Shown here: one piece after another, positions 48,186 to 59,140 of the stretch
How positions within the stretch are numbered: position 1 is the stretch's first letter
Layout of the letters: every line of letters begins with the position of its first letter
Assembly (NCBI RefSeq): GCF_010389155.1
Contig: NC_057765.1
Coordinates: 43,419,559-43,483,558, forward strand
DNA length: 64,000 nucleotides
Reading direction: 5' to 3'
Source of the DNA: Erigeron canadensis
Taxonomy: Eukaryota; Streptophyta; Magnoliopsida; Asterales; Asteraceae
The notes under the pieces: generated by a model
What the model was told of the DNA's origin: nothing
Database searches by the model: none
The model's input: only the letters and a program-made list of their open reading frames with translations
Position numbers and translations under genes: made by a program

Positions 48186-49890
48186 TGAGAACAACAACAT
48201 AAACTACATTTTTTCTCTTCCTCGACCCTGGGTAAAAAAACCAACATTTTGTAAACGTCAAAATTTAAAGTAACATGTTTCCATACCACTTGGTTTTTCA
48301 ATAGTTCGGACAATGATTGAACATATCTTCTAAGGCAAAATCATCTTTTATGAATGTGGTGGAGGGTTGTCCCTTTGGAGTTGATATGGAGTTCGGACAA
48401 CGATTGAAGTAACATTCTCCATGGTTTATGAGTCTCGATCGGTTTTTTCTTTTTTGAATGCGGACTAATGAAGAAATGTAACAGGATTTGGTTAAGACAA
48501 CAGATTATCCTTGTCTTAGTGGGCCCCACCATTTCGTAATGGGGAGTGATTCAGATAATTCAAAAAGATTACCTTTTAAAAAACAATAATACCAGGAGAT
48601 GAAATTAATAAAAAGATTTAATTTGTGATTATAGAAGCATTTATTGAAGAATATGTTAGAGAAATCATCTCCAATCTTGTACATAGTATCTTTTTGAACG
48701 ACGAGGCGGTACCCAAATATATATTTATAAATTCACTAGTACCAGAGGTGAACTTTTCTCTAAGATGTATGAACCTCTATCGAATGGGTTAATTTCGCAT
48801 TGACTTCATAATATTCTTTATTTAAGTTAAATATTTTCTTTGATCACAGTATTATGCGATTTTTTATTTTATATATATTTTTTTAATGTTGGGTATGAGA
48901 CCGGCCATTTGTATATATATCCATTTAATTTTGTGATATACGTACGTTCGTTTGGTTCCAAATCCGAACCCTCTCGTAGGTAGACCCAAAACATAACTCA
49001 TTAATATATGTGCACACAAAATCGAACTTAATGTGAACTGTGATCCTGACTTTGGACTCCAAATCAACATTTATAATTTACCTGTTATTTTCGTCTTTGA
49101 AATAACTACTTAACGTGTGTATGTAATGTATGATCATATATAGCTTCACTTGCATAACCTTTTTCACACCTTATTAAAGTCAAACAATATTATTCAATTT
49201 CTTATGTTTCAACAACTTCTAGTTATAGTTCAATATATACCAACCGATATGTTGTACGTACTCTACTAAGTTAAGTAAAAGAAGACTATATATAATACGC
49301 ATTGAACATGTGATGTGTATGGTCATATGGTGCATAAGTTTTTTTCTCATATCACTTGTGATCAATATTAAAATGTTTTTGATTAATATAAAAAGATATA
49401 TAAACAATAACGAACTGCGTGTGTATACTATTTAATTCACCAAACATGATGAGACCACGTAGTGTATACTATTTAATTTTATCTAAATCGATCAGGCTTG
49501 CGTTACAATAAAGTAGATTTCCTGGAAAGAAAACCACGTACTAATTAAAACGCGGCAATCGTTAAAAGAAAAAAATTAAACTCCATTACTCAACCGGGTA
49601 GGCTATATAGCTGGAATCATATTATTGTAATTTTGTAAATAATTTGTCACATTAAGATACAACACAACATATTTACGGTTCGACTTTGATCTATAAACTA
49701 ATTGCCGTTTAAATTAAATATACGGATAAATCTCATATACATAAAAGTCACATAAAGATAGTTTCTATCTAATGACCGATTCAAGACTCAAAAACTAAAT
49801 AAAAATTTGCTTATATCTATCAAGTCAACAGTCAAAATCTTGAATATACACGTTTATACTAAGAAACTTACCTAACACACACTACTATTG
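48186..49890. other. intergenic, upstream of the peptide gene
   Basis: AT-rich. Contains a short direct repeat (agttcggacaa[tc]gattgaa, 48303 and 48391) and otherwise nothing recognised. Confidence 0.45.
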
Positions 49891-49900
49891 GAAATGGGCA

Positions 49901-49908
49901 TATAAATA
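49901..49908 (+). promoter_or_regulatory. TATA box of the peptide gene
   Basis: TATAAATA followed about 30 bp later by the expected transcription start (near 49932). The upstream in-frame ATG at 49908 overlaps this box and would lie before the transcript start, which decides for ATG 49950. Confidence 0.65.
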
Positions 49909-49949
49909 TGCTTGCTCACCATAACATTTATACTACAAAGCTAAAAGAA

Positions 49950-50183
49950 ATGAAGTCATTAATTAGTATTGTTTGTGTTTTCTTATTATTCTTGCTTCTT
50001 ATTTTGGTATGTGCAAACCCAATCGAAGCTGCTGGCCGAGTTTTGCATGTGAAAAATACTTTGATCGACTTAGAGGGTTCCAACATGCTTGTTTTTCAAT
50101 CGCTTCCAAAGGGACCAGTTCCACCTTCGGGTCCATCAGGGTGCACTTATATCCCCGGAAGTGGTGGACGAAGTTGTCCTTGA
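49950..50183 (+). CDS. secreted signalling-peptide precursor (IDA/PIP and CTNIP/SCREW-like)
   Basis: A single-exon ORF of 77 aa from ATG 49950. Residues 1-28 form a typical signal peptide (MKSLISIVCV, then a Leu/Ile-rich core, ending near NPIEAA). A short variable middle follows. The conserved C-terminus contains LPKGPVPPSGPSG, close to the core of IDA (LPKGxPIPPSAPS) and PIP peptides (SGPS), directly followed by CTYIPGSGGRSCP, whose two Cys are separated by ten residues and which resembles the CTNIP/SCREW two-Cys motif. Such peptides are secreted, processed, and perceived by LRR receptor kinases in immunity or water balance. Receptor and role here are inference. It is isolated, with no neighbour of related function except the inhibitor cluster 6 kb away. 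Confidence 0.75.
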   Translation: MKSLISIVCVFLLFLLLILVCANPIEAAGRVLHVKNTLIDLEGSNMLVFQSLPKGPVPPSGPSGCTYIPGSGGRSCP

Positions 50184-51299
50184 CGATGAACTTCCAAATG
50201 GTGCGCCCCATTAATTGCTCGATCACTAGCTAGCTAGACAATTAAGCCAATTACGAAGTATGCCAACAACACTATATATATCAAACGTACACTTATGTAG
50301 AGGTTTCTTGAATTCGATCTGTTACTCGATCAGAAATCATTTATTCTTTTTTAAAAACAAAAAACATTAATTATATGTTGTTTTTTAGTTAGGGGAGATT
50401 ACAATCTGTATTGCAGTTTAAAATTATAGGTTACATTTTTACATACAAGTTAACGTTGTAATGATAATATATATACTTGATACGTTGTTATACTTTTGTA
50501 TTTATATATACCATGATGGAATGTGAAACGTAAAACGGTATATGTTTTTTCTTAACCGCAACTGTCGAATGGATCTGCGCCCACCATCCATAAATAAATT
50601 TATCGTATCGAACTTACGTTGTTTCTAGTTAAAGTTATTTCCGTAACAATATAACATGTATAATCGGACGACGTTGTTCTAAAGTTATTTCCGTAAACAG
50701 AAGAAGGCATATATGTAACAGCAAATGTATGATTTAATTAATGTTGTGGCCACCTTCAATCTTTATGCATGGTACGTAGGCTTTGCATGAATGCATGGTA
50801 AGTTCAAATTAAGCATAATTCTCTATGGTAGTGTTGTCATATATATACGTATTGGTTATGGTTATTCTATTCGGTGATATACATCGTTACTATTATATAC
50901 CCTTCTACATTAATAACTTTTTAATAGTTTCTTTATGTTTAAAAGGAAATGGTATATTTTACAAACTATTTACAAACATAATATTACGAAAACATTATAT
51001 ATATAATATTACAAAACATTATATATATGATTGTGACCAATGATAATATAATGTGTTCTTTCTTTTAATTTCTCTCTCTGTTTTAATTGGTCGATCGTGA
51101 GTTTGTAAAAGTTTTTCATTTGTCACTCTAACATGTCACTCTAACATGTCTTGATCATATTTTATTCTAAAAGTATTACTTATTCCGTCCCATCAATTTA
51201 ATGTCTTAATTGGATTTTTGAAGCGTTTTTTAATTCAATTTTAAATATAAATTTCTTTGTTTGTTTTATATAATATTAATTTGTTATAAATGATCAACA
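50184..51299. other. intergenic, nothing recognised
   Basis: 3' UTR of the peptide gene followed by AT-rich DNA. A short duplicated phrase (taaagttatttccgtaa, about 50630 and 50681) and a tattccgtccca sequence at 51181 (resembling one end of a Stowaway-type MITE) are the only notable items. Confidence 0.5.
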
Positions 51300-51533
51300 T
51301 AGTCATCAACACGGGTCGAAACCCGGCTCGACCCACCAAAACCCGACCCGACCCGTGACCAGGTCACGGGCGGGTTACGGGTTTCCATCCTAATTTTTCG
51401 GTTTTTGACTTCACCCGACCCGACCTATCCAACCCATAACCCGTAAATGCACTAAAAATGTGACCCGTGACCCGACCCGTTAGTGTTTCGGTTCGGGTCG
51501 GGTCACGAGTTTCGATCCAGATGCTCATCCCTA
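51300..51533. mobile_element. GC-rich hAT-type MITE (ACCCGACCCG-rich)
   Basis: The left end TAGTCATCAACACGGGTCGA pairs with the right end, reverse-complemented TAGGGATGAGCATCTGGATC; both continue with TCGAAAC[CT]CG. The interior is strongly enriched for ACCCGACCCG and its complement, giving internal foldback. Matching 8-bp target duplications were not found. Confidence 0.6.
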
Positions 51534-53223
51534 AGCTTATGTACTCTACTCATACTTTGTCACAAATAAATTAATAACGGGATCTATGTTTTTCAAATTT
51601 CAATAAATATATATGACGCTATGATTTAAGTTCTAGTGTCCTTGGTGTGATAAGGTGTCCGGCTAAAACTTTGAATCGTTGCTAGCTTGGTGTTTCGCCA
51701 AGAGGCGATGGCTGTGTTTGGAAAAAAATTTCGAATAATGGTGTGGTTTTAGCTCAGTTTGTTAACTACGCCATTTGTTGAATAATATCGATCAGTATTA
51801 TCCTTAGAGGTGGCGGTCCTCAAGCTCCTAACTATTAATTGCGTGGATCACAAGGTGATGGGATCAACTGACACATAAAATTTCTTGTGGATTGAAGTGA
51901 TTAATTGGCAAGACATGACACAACCGGTCCAATATATCAAGATTCAAAGTTCAGAGTTGGAATGTATGTATTTTAGGTATTGTAAGAATCATGACTAGTA
52001 GTGGAACAACATTGAAATTTTATTTATGTCGTGGCTTGTCACCACTCACCACTCACCAGGTCTAAAATCATGCAGAAGCTTCCTCATAGAATTCCAGCCA
52101 ATTGATTAATAATATTCTACATAATTAGTAAAGTTTGGCAACTCCATATCATATACCAAAATATTTCTCCTCAAAGAAGTCAAGAATACTCAAGAACTAC
52201 AATTCTTTAGAGATATTAATTAATTTTTATGTGTCGCCACGATGCGACGGCGACAAGAGTAACGATGGCAGTGATAGCGACGGCAGCGTCGGCGATGAGT
52301 ACGTGGTGGGGGAGGCGGCGTGCCGGCATCAATGGTGGTGTTGTGGTTAATGTAAAAGTAATTAATGTTTAAGGGGTAATGTATTTATTTTAAGTATTGA
52401 AAAGTATATATTGTAAATAATTTCATTTAGAATAATTTACGGTTAAATTGATTCGATTAAAATTTGTGATGTCAAGTTGTGATTGTTAAATTTATTTGAT
52501 TAAAATTTACGGTTGAAAAAAATTAGAATTAGAATATATAATATAAAATGTGGATTAATCTAATACAATCTTATAAAGCATTTTGCTCTTTCTTTTTTAA
52601 AAAATATGATTTGAATTACCCCAAATATTCATATTCTTTATTCACTAATTTAAAAATGTATACCTATAATAACCTTAAATCTCAATCACTCATTTTTTTT
52701 TCTCTTCTCAAATCTCAACCACTCATTTTTTTCCCTCTCATCCATAAAACATTTTATTTCTCTAACTCATTCAAAATCTTTTATCTCAAAAACCATATAT
52801 CGATAAATTATAAAAATTGTATGGGTGTTCTAAAAATTTCATGCTCTTTCATTAGAGATGTCATTTAATATACTTTCGACGAATTTTTAAATCCGATGGC
52901 AGAACCCGTACAGCTAATTAGGTATTTGGCTATCATACTCTATGAATTAACCTATCACCCCACCATCTCACCGCCGCAACGCACAGACATTATCTATCAT
53001 TATCAATAACAGGATTAAACATTACATTCATTACGTGATAAACTTGAAAAATCATGAATTAAACATAAATTTTTTCAATTATATATTGTGAGAATATGCA
53101 AAGCGAATATACTGTTACAATCTTAATTACTTATATAAAGCAAAAATACTCGGAGTAAATCAAAGAAATCGTAAACTATCGGCCATTTATCATTTTAAAA
53201 TAGAACTATAAGATGAAAATAAA
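51534..53223. other. intergenic with GC-rich repeat fragment
   Basis: 52228-52345 (gccacgatgcgacggcgaca, gacggcagcgtcggcgatga) is a diverged member of the GC-rich repeat at 31993. The segment 51610-51960 has unusual composition (gcttggtgtttcgccaagaggcgatgg) but no recognised protein. No gene. Confidence 0.45.
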
Positions 53224-53431
53224 TACTCATCCGTCCCATTTTAGTTATCATATTGATTAATTTTGACCGTAAATAACTTTGTTTGTACTATATGTTAGTT
53301 GATGAGACATATATGGATGAAAAGTACATTAAAAACCCAATCTATTCATATATTTTATATCAAGTGTTACATAACACAAACAAAATTATTTACAGTCAAA
53401 GTTGGTCAACATGACAACTAAAATGGTAGGG
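53224..53431. mobile_element. Stowaway-like MITE
   Basis: The left end ACTCATCCGTCCCATTTTAG resembles the CTCCGTCCC termini of Stowaway (Tc1/mariner) MITEs. The right arm ACAACTAAAATGGTAGGG is its inverse. Further matching inner arms: GACCGTAAATAACTTTGTTT and AACAAAATTATTTACAGTCA. Confidence 0.7.
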
Positions 53432-54676
53432 TTATTTTATAATGATTTTTGAATATGTTAAAGTAATAACACAATATATAAGTTTGACGGCCAATGTCTC
53501 TTAACAGTCATACTCATGATATTTGCTGCATATTACAACAAATTTTGTGGTTGGATAAAAACGCATATGAATTTATGTCTCCTCTTTTATATATGTAACT
53601 GGTATTTTTATGCATGTCCTAGTCCTTGTATGATGTGACCTGCTTTCCAAAAACAGTAAACGATATTAAAACATGTTTCTAAATTCTTTTGCAACCATGA
53701 TATGACGTAATGTGTGTGAAATGTTAATTGATTAATGCTAATCTTAAATTCTTCATAGTCATATATATACTACGTACAAGACCCGCCCTTGTATGATGTA
53801 TCTCATGCCCAATTTGATAATAACTGATACTATATATTAATGTTTGAACTAGATTTCGTTTAGTATTTTCGTAGAAAAACTTATACTCATAACTTTGGTA
53901 GCTTTGTCTTTTATAAGCTAAGCTATTTGAAGTAATTTTTAGAAGTAGCCCCTTTCAATAAATAATATATATTTGAAGTAATTTTTGAATGAAAATGATA
54001 AACATAACCCATTAAGTTACATATAATACCTTATTACATGCAGGAGTTACATTGGGTCATAATTCTTAAATTTAAGAGGTGGTTATACAAAATGTGCAAA
54101 TCATTTGTTCAAATTATTAGATTTTTGATTAAAATCAATGATCAATATTTAAACTTGGTCTTTAAATTTTTGCTCTTAATTTTAATCTAACTTTTAAAGT
54201 TACACCAACTTTACCTAAAACAAAATAACATTATTCAAGACTCCGAGTATGCTGTAACAAGTATATATTCATATAAAATGCCTGTTCGGCTGTTCATATA
54301 TATACGGACCCATTTAACTCGTGTGAACGAGAGGGGCCTTGCTCAAATCTGTTTTTGGGCCCATTGAATTTAGCATAGACCATAAATTATGATTTATTTC
54401 TTAGAAAATTACAACTTAAAAATTATAGGTTAACGACTCGTAGAAAATTTGTAAATATTTATAGATTTGTAAGAAATTTCTCTTTCTAATAAAAGAAAAA
54501 TTAAATAAAGTGAACACAAGAATAAGACTTAAATAATTAGAAAAGTACGAACATAGTTTTATTAGAACAGAATATCAATATTATTTTATTATGAATTAAA
54601 TTTTTTCTGCAAAAAAACTTAGAAAAATATTCCGTACAATTTACAACTCTATTTATCCTTCCATTTACAGTTAGGC
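53432..54676. other. intergenic, nothing recognised
   Basis: AT-rich DNA with a short direct repeat (tatttgaagtaatttt, 53926 and 53970). No gene signal. Confidence 0.5.
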
Positions 54677-55037
54677 AGGGGAAAGATAATTTGAGACCAA
54701 CTAAAAAAAGTCCAAAAAAAGACTATTGATTTTCGTAAGTTGCACACCACCATCATGATCTACTATGATATACAAGACTTTTTTGTAAAAACACTAAGAC
54801 TTTCAAGCGACGGGCCCACAGAAAAATCATGTGTAAGTTAACTTACACACTTACACATGTGTAAGTTACACATGTGTAAGTAACTTACACATGATTTTTC
54901 TATGGATCCATCGCCGGAAAGTCTTAGTGTTTTTACAAAAAAGTCTTGTATATCGTAATAGATCATGATGGTGTACAAAAATCAATGGTCCTAGTTGGTC
55001 TTAAAATAAGAGGTGGTCTCAAATTATCTCACCCCTA
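54677..55037. mobile_element. long foldback element with paired palindromes in its loop
   Basis: Arms: AGATAATTTGAGACCA at the left end and TGGTCTCAAATTATCT at the right; then ATACAAGACTTTTTTGTAAA and TTTACAAAAAAGTCTTGTAT; then GGAAAGTCTTAGTG-type sequence. The loop holds two overlapping TTACACATGTGTAA palindromes (54851, 54866). Flanks CAGTTAGGC (54668-54676) and CATGTAGGC (55038-55046) match at 7 of 9 bases, suggesting a decayed 9-bp target duplication of Mutator type. It can form a hairpin over 300 nt long. Confidence 0.75.
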
Positions 55038-56136
55038 CATGTAGGCATATCTATATTTACAATCACATGACCGGCCATATATAGTGGATTCTATCATTTT
55101 GTCTTCATTTTTATCTTCAACCACTCATATGTTCGTTTGTAAGACCGGCTAATAACTTTTTTATTTACATAATCAACAGAAATCTCAAATATAAATGGTC
55201 ACTAGTATTAACTTTTATTAAACATTTTTTTCTTTTCATTTTATGATAAAGAACACTTTAGCAAACAATACCGTGTTGTTAATCAATTCATTGATTTTTT
55301 TATTTTTTATATATTTAGACATATAAATTTTATTCATATGAATCCTTTTTAATAACTAGTTCATTTATACGAAATAACCAAACATAAAGAATTAAAGACG
55401 TGGTCAAAATAAATGACAAGACCTCCTCTTGTTTGGTTGTCTTCTTTTACTTGTAGTCACTTAACCGTACAAGCTTAAATAAATAATGTAAAATCAGAAT
55501 AATTCAGTTCGGTTTCATTCGTTGGTATTATAGTCTGATTCTAGTACGAGAACCTTTCAACTAGTTAAAAAACAGACAAAATTTAATTTAAATATAGTTA
55601 CCTGCTCATGTTTATGTCCGTATCATGTTTGTTTTCTTATAATCAAGGACCGAGCTATATGCTCTCGACTCCTCGAGAAAGTGTTCGTGGTTAAACATGT
55701 TTAATTAAATTTCTTTCTCATAATTTTAAAGTAACTTTGTAAATTTTTTATTTATATTAGGTAAAAGATTTCAGTTTTTAATCTAAAATTAAATATTTTA
55801 AGGGTAACAAATTCAAATTGATTATATATTTAATCCATAAACATAAACATATGTACTAATTAGATTAGATGAGGAACATTAATCACATATATTTCCTAAT
55901 TAACGTTAACCTTACCCTTACCAAAAAAGAAAAAGAGGGAGATAAACTAGTATTTCTCACATTTTTCACCCATGTTGTGATTCTCATATTAACGGTTAAC
56001 CTTATCCTTTCGTATAATAAAATAAAGTTTATATAGTTCCATCATGAAAAATAACAATTAAAATACATGCTTATCAAAAGGAGTAAAGGACGGCAAAAAC
56101 ATATTATGATGAAGCACATGACTATTTCTGATTCGC
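55038..56136. other. intergenic, nothing recognised
   Basis: AT-rich upstream region of the first protease inhibitor gene; no gene signal. Confidence 0.5.
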
Positions 56137-56145
56137 TATAAATAT
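56137..56145 (+). promoter_or_regulatory. TATA box of inhibitor gene 1
   Basis: CTATAAATA about 95 bp upstream of the ATG at 56236. Confidence 0.6.
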
Positions 56146-56235
56146 TGAAACTCGATCGGCCACTATTCAATTCATACAAGTCTAATTATACATACTCATT
56201 TAATTAGTCATTTAAATCAGGAGTTTAATTAGACA

Positions 56236-56677
56236 ATGGCCAGCTGCAGTAGAGGTGAGATCGACTTCTATCTAATACCGTTCTGTTTCAATTAACTACA
56301 TAATTCATTTTTTTTCACGATGAGTATTATAGTTCATGTATGTATAAATTAATTTACTAGAGTTAAGTTGTACAAATAATTAGTTAAGCTTAATTATAAA
56401 AATTATTACATATATTATACACTTTAACGATTAATTTACTTTTAACACACCAACTATATATTTTTAATGTGGTTTAGTTAAGGGAAAGAAATCGTGGCCT
56501 GAGCTAGTCGGGACACCAGGTCAAGCAGCAGCATCCATAATCGAGAGACAAAATGATAATGTCGATGCCGTGATTGTGGAGGAAGGAAGCTCTGTGACCG
56601 GCGACATTCGATGTGACAGAGTTCGGGTTTTTGTTGATGACAATAACATTGTCAAACAAGTACCCAAAGTCGGGTAA
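56236..56677 (+). CDS. potato type I serine protease inhibitor, gene 1
   Basis: Exons 56236-56254 and 56478-56677 join through a phase-1 intron (G/TT) to give 72 aa. Family signatures: KKSWPELVG near the N-terminus, a hydrophobic helix (AAASIIERQN), AVIVEEGSSVT before the binding loop, then RCDRVRVFVD and a C-terminal VPKVG. By alignment to eglin c the scissile bond is the one before Asp in VTGDIRCDR, giving P1 Gly, which is unusual (Leu, Met and similar residues are common). The scaffold Arg residues of RCDRVRV are retained. There is no signal peptide, so cytosolic or vacuolar by another route. A foldback element is inserted 21 bp after the stop. Confidence 0.9.
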
Positions 56678-56698
56678 ATATATATGGTAATGGTTGCT

Positions 56699-57065
56699 AT
56701 AGGGAAAAATAAAATGAATCCAGCTTATTTTGAGTTCAAAAAAAGTCCATTGATTTTCTTTCATCTCCTCCAATTCCAACCACCTCCTACCACCACCATC
56801 ATTATCTCCGACCACCACCATGATCATCCGGCGACGGCGACCATCTCCGGCGAATCATAATTTTTGACAGCCACCATCATCGCCGGAGAATTAACTTACA
56901 CATGTGTAAGTTGTAATTACACATGTGTAAGTCTCGCCAGAGATGGTCGCCGTCACCGGAGGATCATGGTGGTGGCCGGAGATGGTGGTGGTGGTCGGAG
57001 TTAATTGTATAAGTTACATGAATTTTTTTTGGACTCAAAATAGCTAGACTCAATTTATCCCACCC
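56699..57065. mobile_element. foldback element in the 3' UTR of inhibitor gene 1
   Basis: Flanked by ATGGTTGCT (56690-56698) and ATGGTTGCC (57066-57074), a 9-bp target duplication with one mismatch, pointing to the Mutator superfamily. Arms: TTTTGAGTTCAAAAAAAGTC and the inverse TTTTTTTTGGACTCAAAATA; GC-rich inner arms (GGCGACGGCGACCATCTCCG and GAGATGGTCGCCGTCACC). The loop contains two TTACACATGTGTAA palindromes (56896, 56917). Confidence 0.85.
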
Positions 57066-57074
57066 ATGGTTGCC

Positions 57075-58393
57075 ATTATATATATATATATTTCTCGACA
57101 CTTGTGTTTGGTGTGTTACGTACGTTTGTTTCATGACTAGTTTGTTTAATTTGGTGTGTATGGAATTGAAGGTTTCACATCTCTTCTGTTAGTTTACATT
57201 ACAGTTATCCACATTAATTTAGTGTATGAATGAAATGTTGTTGCATTTTATAAGTCATTAAATAGTTGTAATCAAGTTTCAATTCGTTGGTGTATCTCGA
57301 TCTAATCATATATGCAAACTTTTTATCAACAATAAAAAAAATTTAAAAACCAATCTACAGTTTTAAATTGGTTCCATTGTTGTGAAATTTTCATAATCAG
57401 GTGAGCTGAATAAAATAGATGTATCAAACATTGTACTTAAACAATAACTTTCTGTTTTTATAAATAGTTGATATTTTATATTATCGAAAGTGAAATTTAA
57501 ATAGTAATAATGTTTAGAAACTGTTCTGTTAGGTGACATATATGATAATCTACAATTTTAAGAAAATTTAAACTTCTGAGTAGAAACTTGTTTGTAACCA
57601 TCACTTTTAGGAATAGTATATAAGTATTATGTATAAATGTTTTATCGTTATTTTTAAAAAACAATTATTTTAAACATACAGTATATTTATGTGTCTCTGA
57701 AAAATTAAATTAGTCATACTTGTGAGAATTATGTTGAGCAAAATTCTTATACGTAATTGAATTAGTCAATAGCTCAAAAGAAATCGCATGAACATAAAAT
57801 TGTGGTGGGCCGTAACTGCCTCTAATTAGTATGTTAAAACGGATCTAACAAATGTTGGGGAAAAAAAAAAAACGGATCTAACAGATAGATTGTTGATGAA
57901 TAGTGTCCCAAAATGGCCCGTTGTTTGAGAACTTGTGGCCCAAAACGGCCTGTTTTTCTTTAACATTTGATATTACCCACTATCATTAGATGCTATCGCC
58001 ACTATCACCATCTATCACCACCGTCATCAATATCAGATACAATGTAATCCTAGATGGATTTAGCATAGGGAAGCTGCCCCCTCCCTGTTCAGGTAAAAGT
58101 ATATTGTAGTCTTGCCCCCCCCCCCCCCCCCCCCCTCTATCTCTCTCTCCAACAAAGAAATTTACATGTGTCGTGTTAGTAAATAATTATAATATACGAG
58201 TAAATATGTAAATAAAGAACGTACAAGTACATATGATTGATAATAAAAACCAACAAAGAAAGTTACATATGAAACTTTAAACACAAATACAAGCATAATA
58301 CCTGTTCTTATTTTTAGTAGCCAAATAACATATATCGTTACATGATGAACCGAACCATACCATTTGTGTACCCGCATCTCAAACTTGTATTTG
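57075..58393. other. intergenic between inhibitor genes 1 and 2
   Basis: Includes the 3' half of a segmental duplication (from about 57640; partner 62090 onward) and a run of about 20 C (58117-58136) likely to be length-unstable. No gene. Confidence 0.5.
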
Positions 58394-59140
58394 TTACCCA
58401 ATCATAGGAGTACGGACCGTAATCCCCCTATCGTTAACCCACACAAGAACCCTATCGCAAATATAAACCTGAGTGATAATGGTTCCTTCTAAGATAATAC
58501 GTGCGTCAACCAACGGGTTTTCATTCTCTATTGTGCTCGCAGCAGACGTTCCTGTCTCGCCAACTAGCTCCGGCCATGATGTTTTACCTACATATAATTG
58601 TATTGGAAATCATAAAGCATGTACTAAACGCTAAATTAATGTTCAAATAAGAAACCAAGGAGCATTTTTTTTAACTATGCATAAACAACGGCTTCATTGT
58701 CATAAACGTACAACGAATAACGCGTTATAGTCAAAACACGTTGACGTTCATCAATCGTTACAACAAACCTTTAAATGCTTATCCCTGTTTATGTACGTTT
58801 ATATACTTGCTATTTAAAGACTTAAATGTCACATGCTTTTGTTTTGTGAACTTTTTAGTTTTAACAATGTGGCACAAAACTTAATTATCATCTTGTATTC
58901 TTGTAGTACAAAAATGAAAAATATGTCTAACTATGTGGAAATCTAACAATCTAACATTTTTTTTTTTTGGAAAGGAGGGATATACCCTGTTGATTATTTT
59001 TGAATTACATGACATATAGTATGTATGTCGTACAAATTAACATATTCATGAATATACTTTTATAAAATACTACTCGTAATAATTATGAGGATATAGTATG
59101 GAATGATACCTTGCTCCACTTGTTCACATGTAGATGCCAT
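58394..59140 (-). CDS. potato type I serine protease inhibitor, gene 2
   Basis: Exons 59140-59110 (MASTCEQVEQ) and 58587-58394 join at a Gly codon split G/GT to give 74 aa. GKTSWPELVGETGTSAA and NPLVDARIILEGT match the family; the binding loop reads ITQVYICDRVLVWV. By position P1 is Gln and P1' is Val where Asp/Glu is usual, and the first scaffold Arg is replaced by Ile. The fold is probably intact but the target may differ or inhibition be weak. A TATA box (ctataaata) lies about 75 bp before the ATG (59212-59220). Near-identical exon layout to gene 3, in a duplicated segment. Confidence 0.9.

Noticed and set aside
49908..49949. Upstream in-frame ATG extending the peptide precursor by 14 residues
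   Set aside because: It overlaps the TATA box, so it should precede the transcript start, and it would put a polar stretch before the signal peptide.
51610..51960. Possible retrotransposon fragment of unusual composition
   Set aside because: No reverse transcriptase, integrase or gag motif could be read in any frame.
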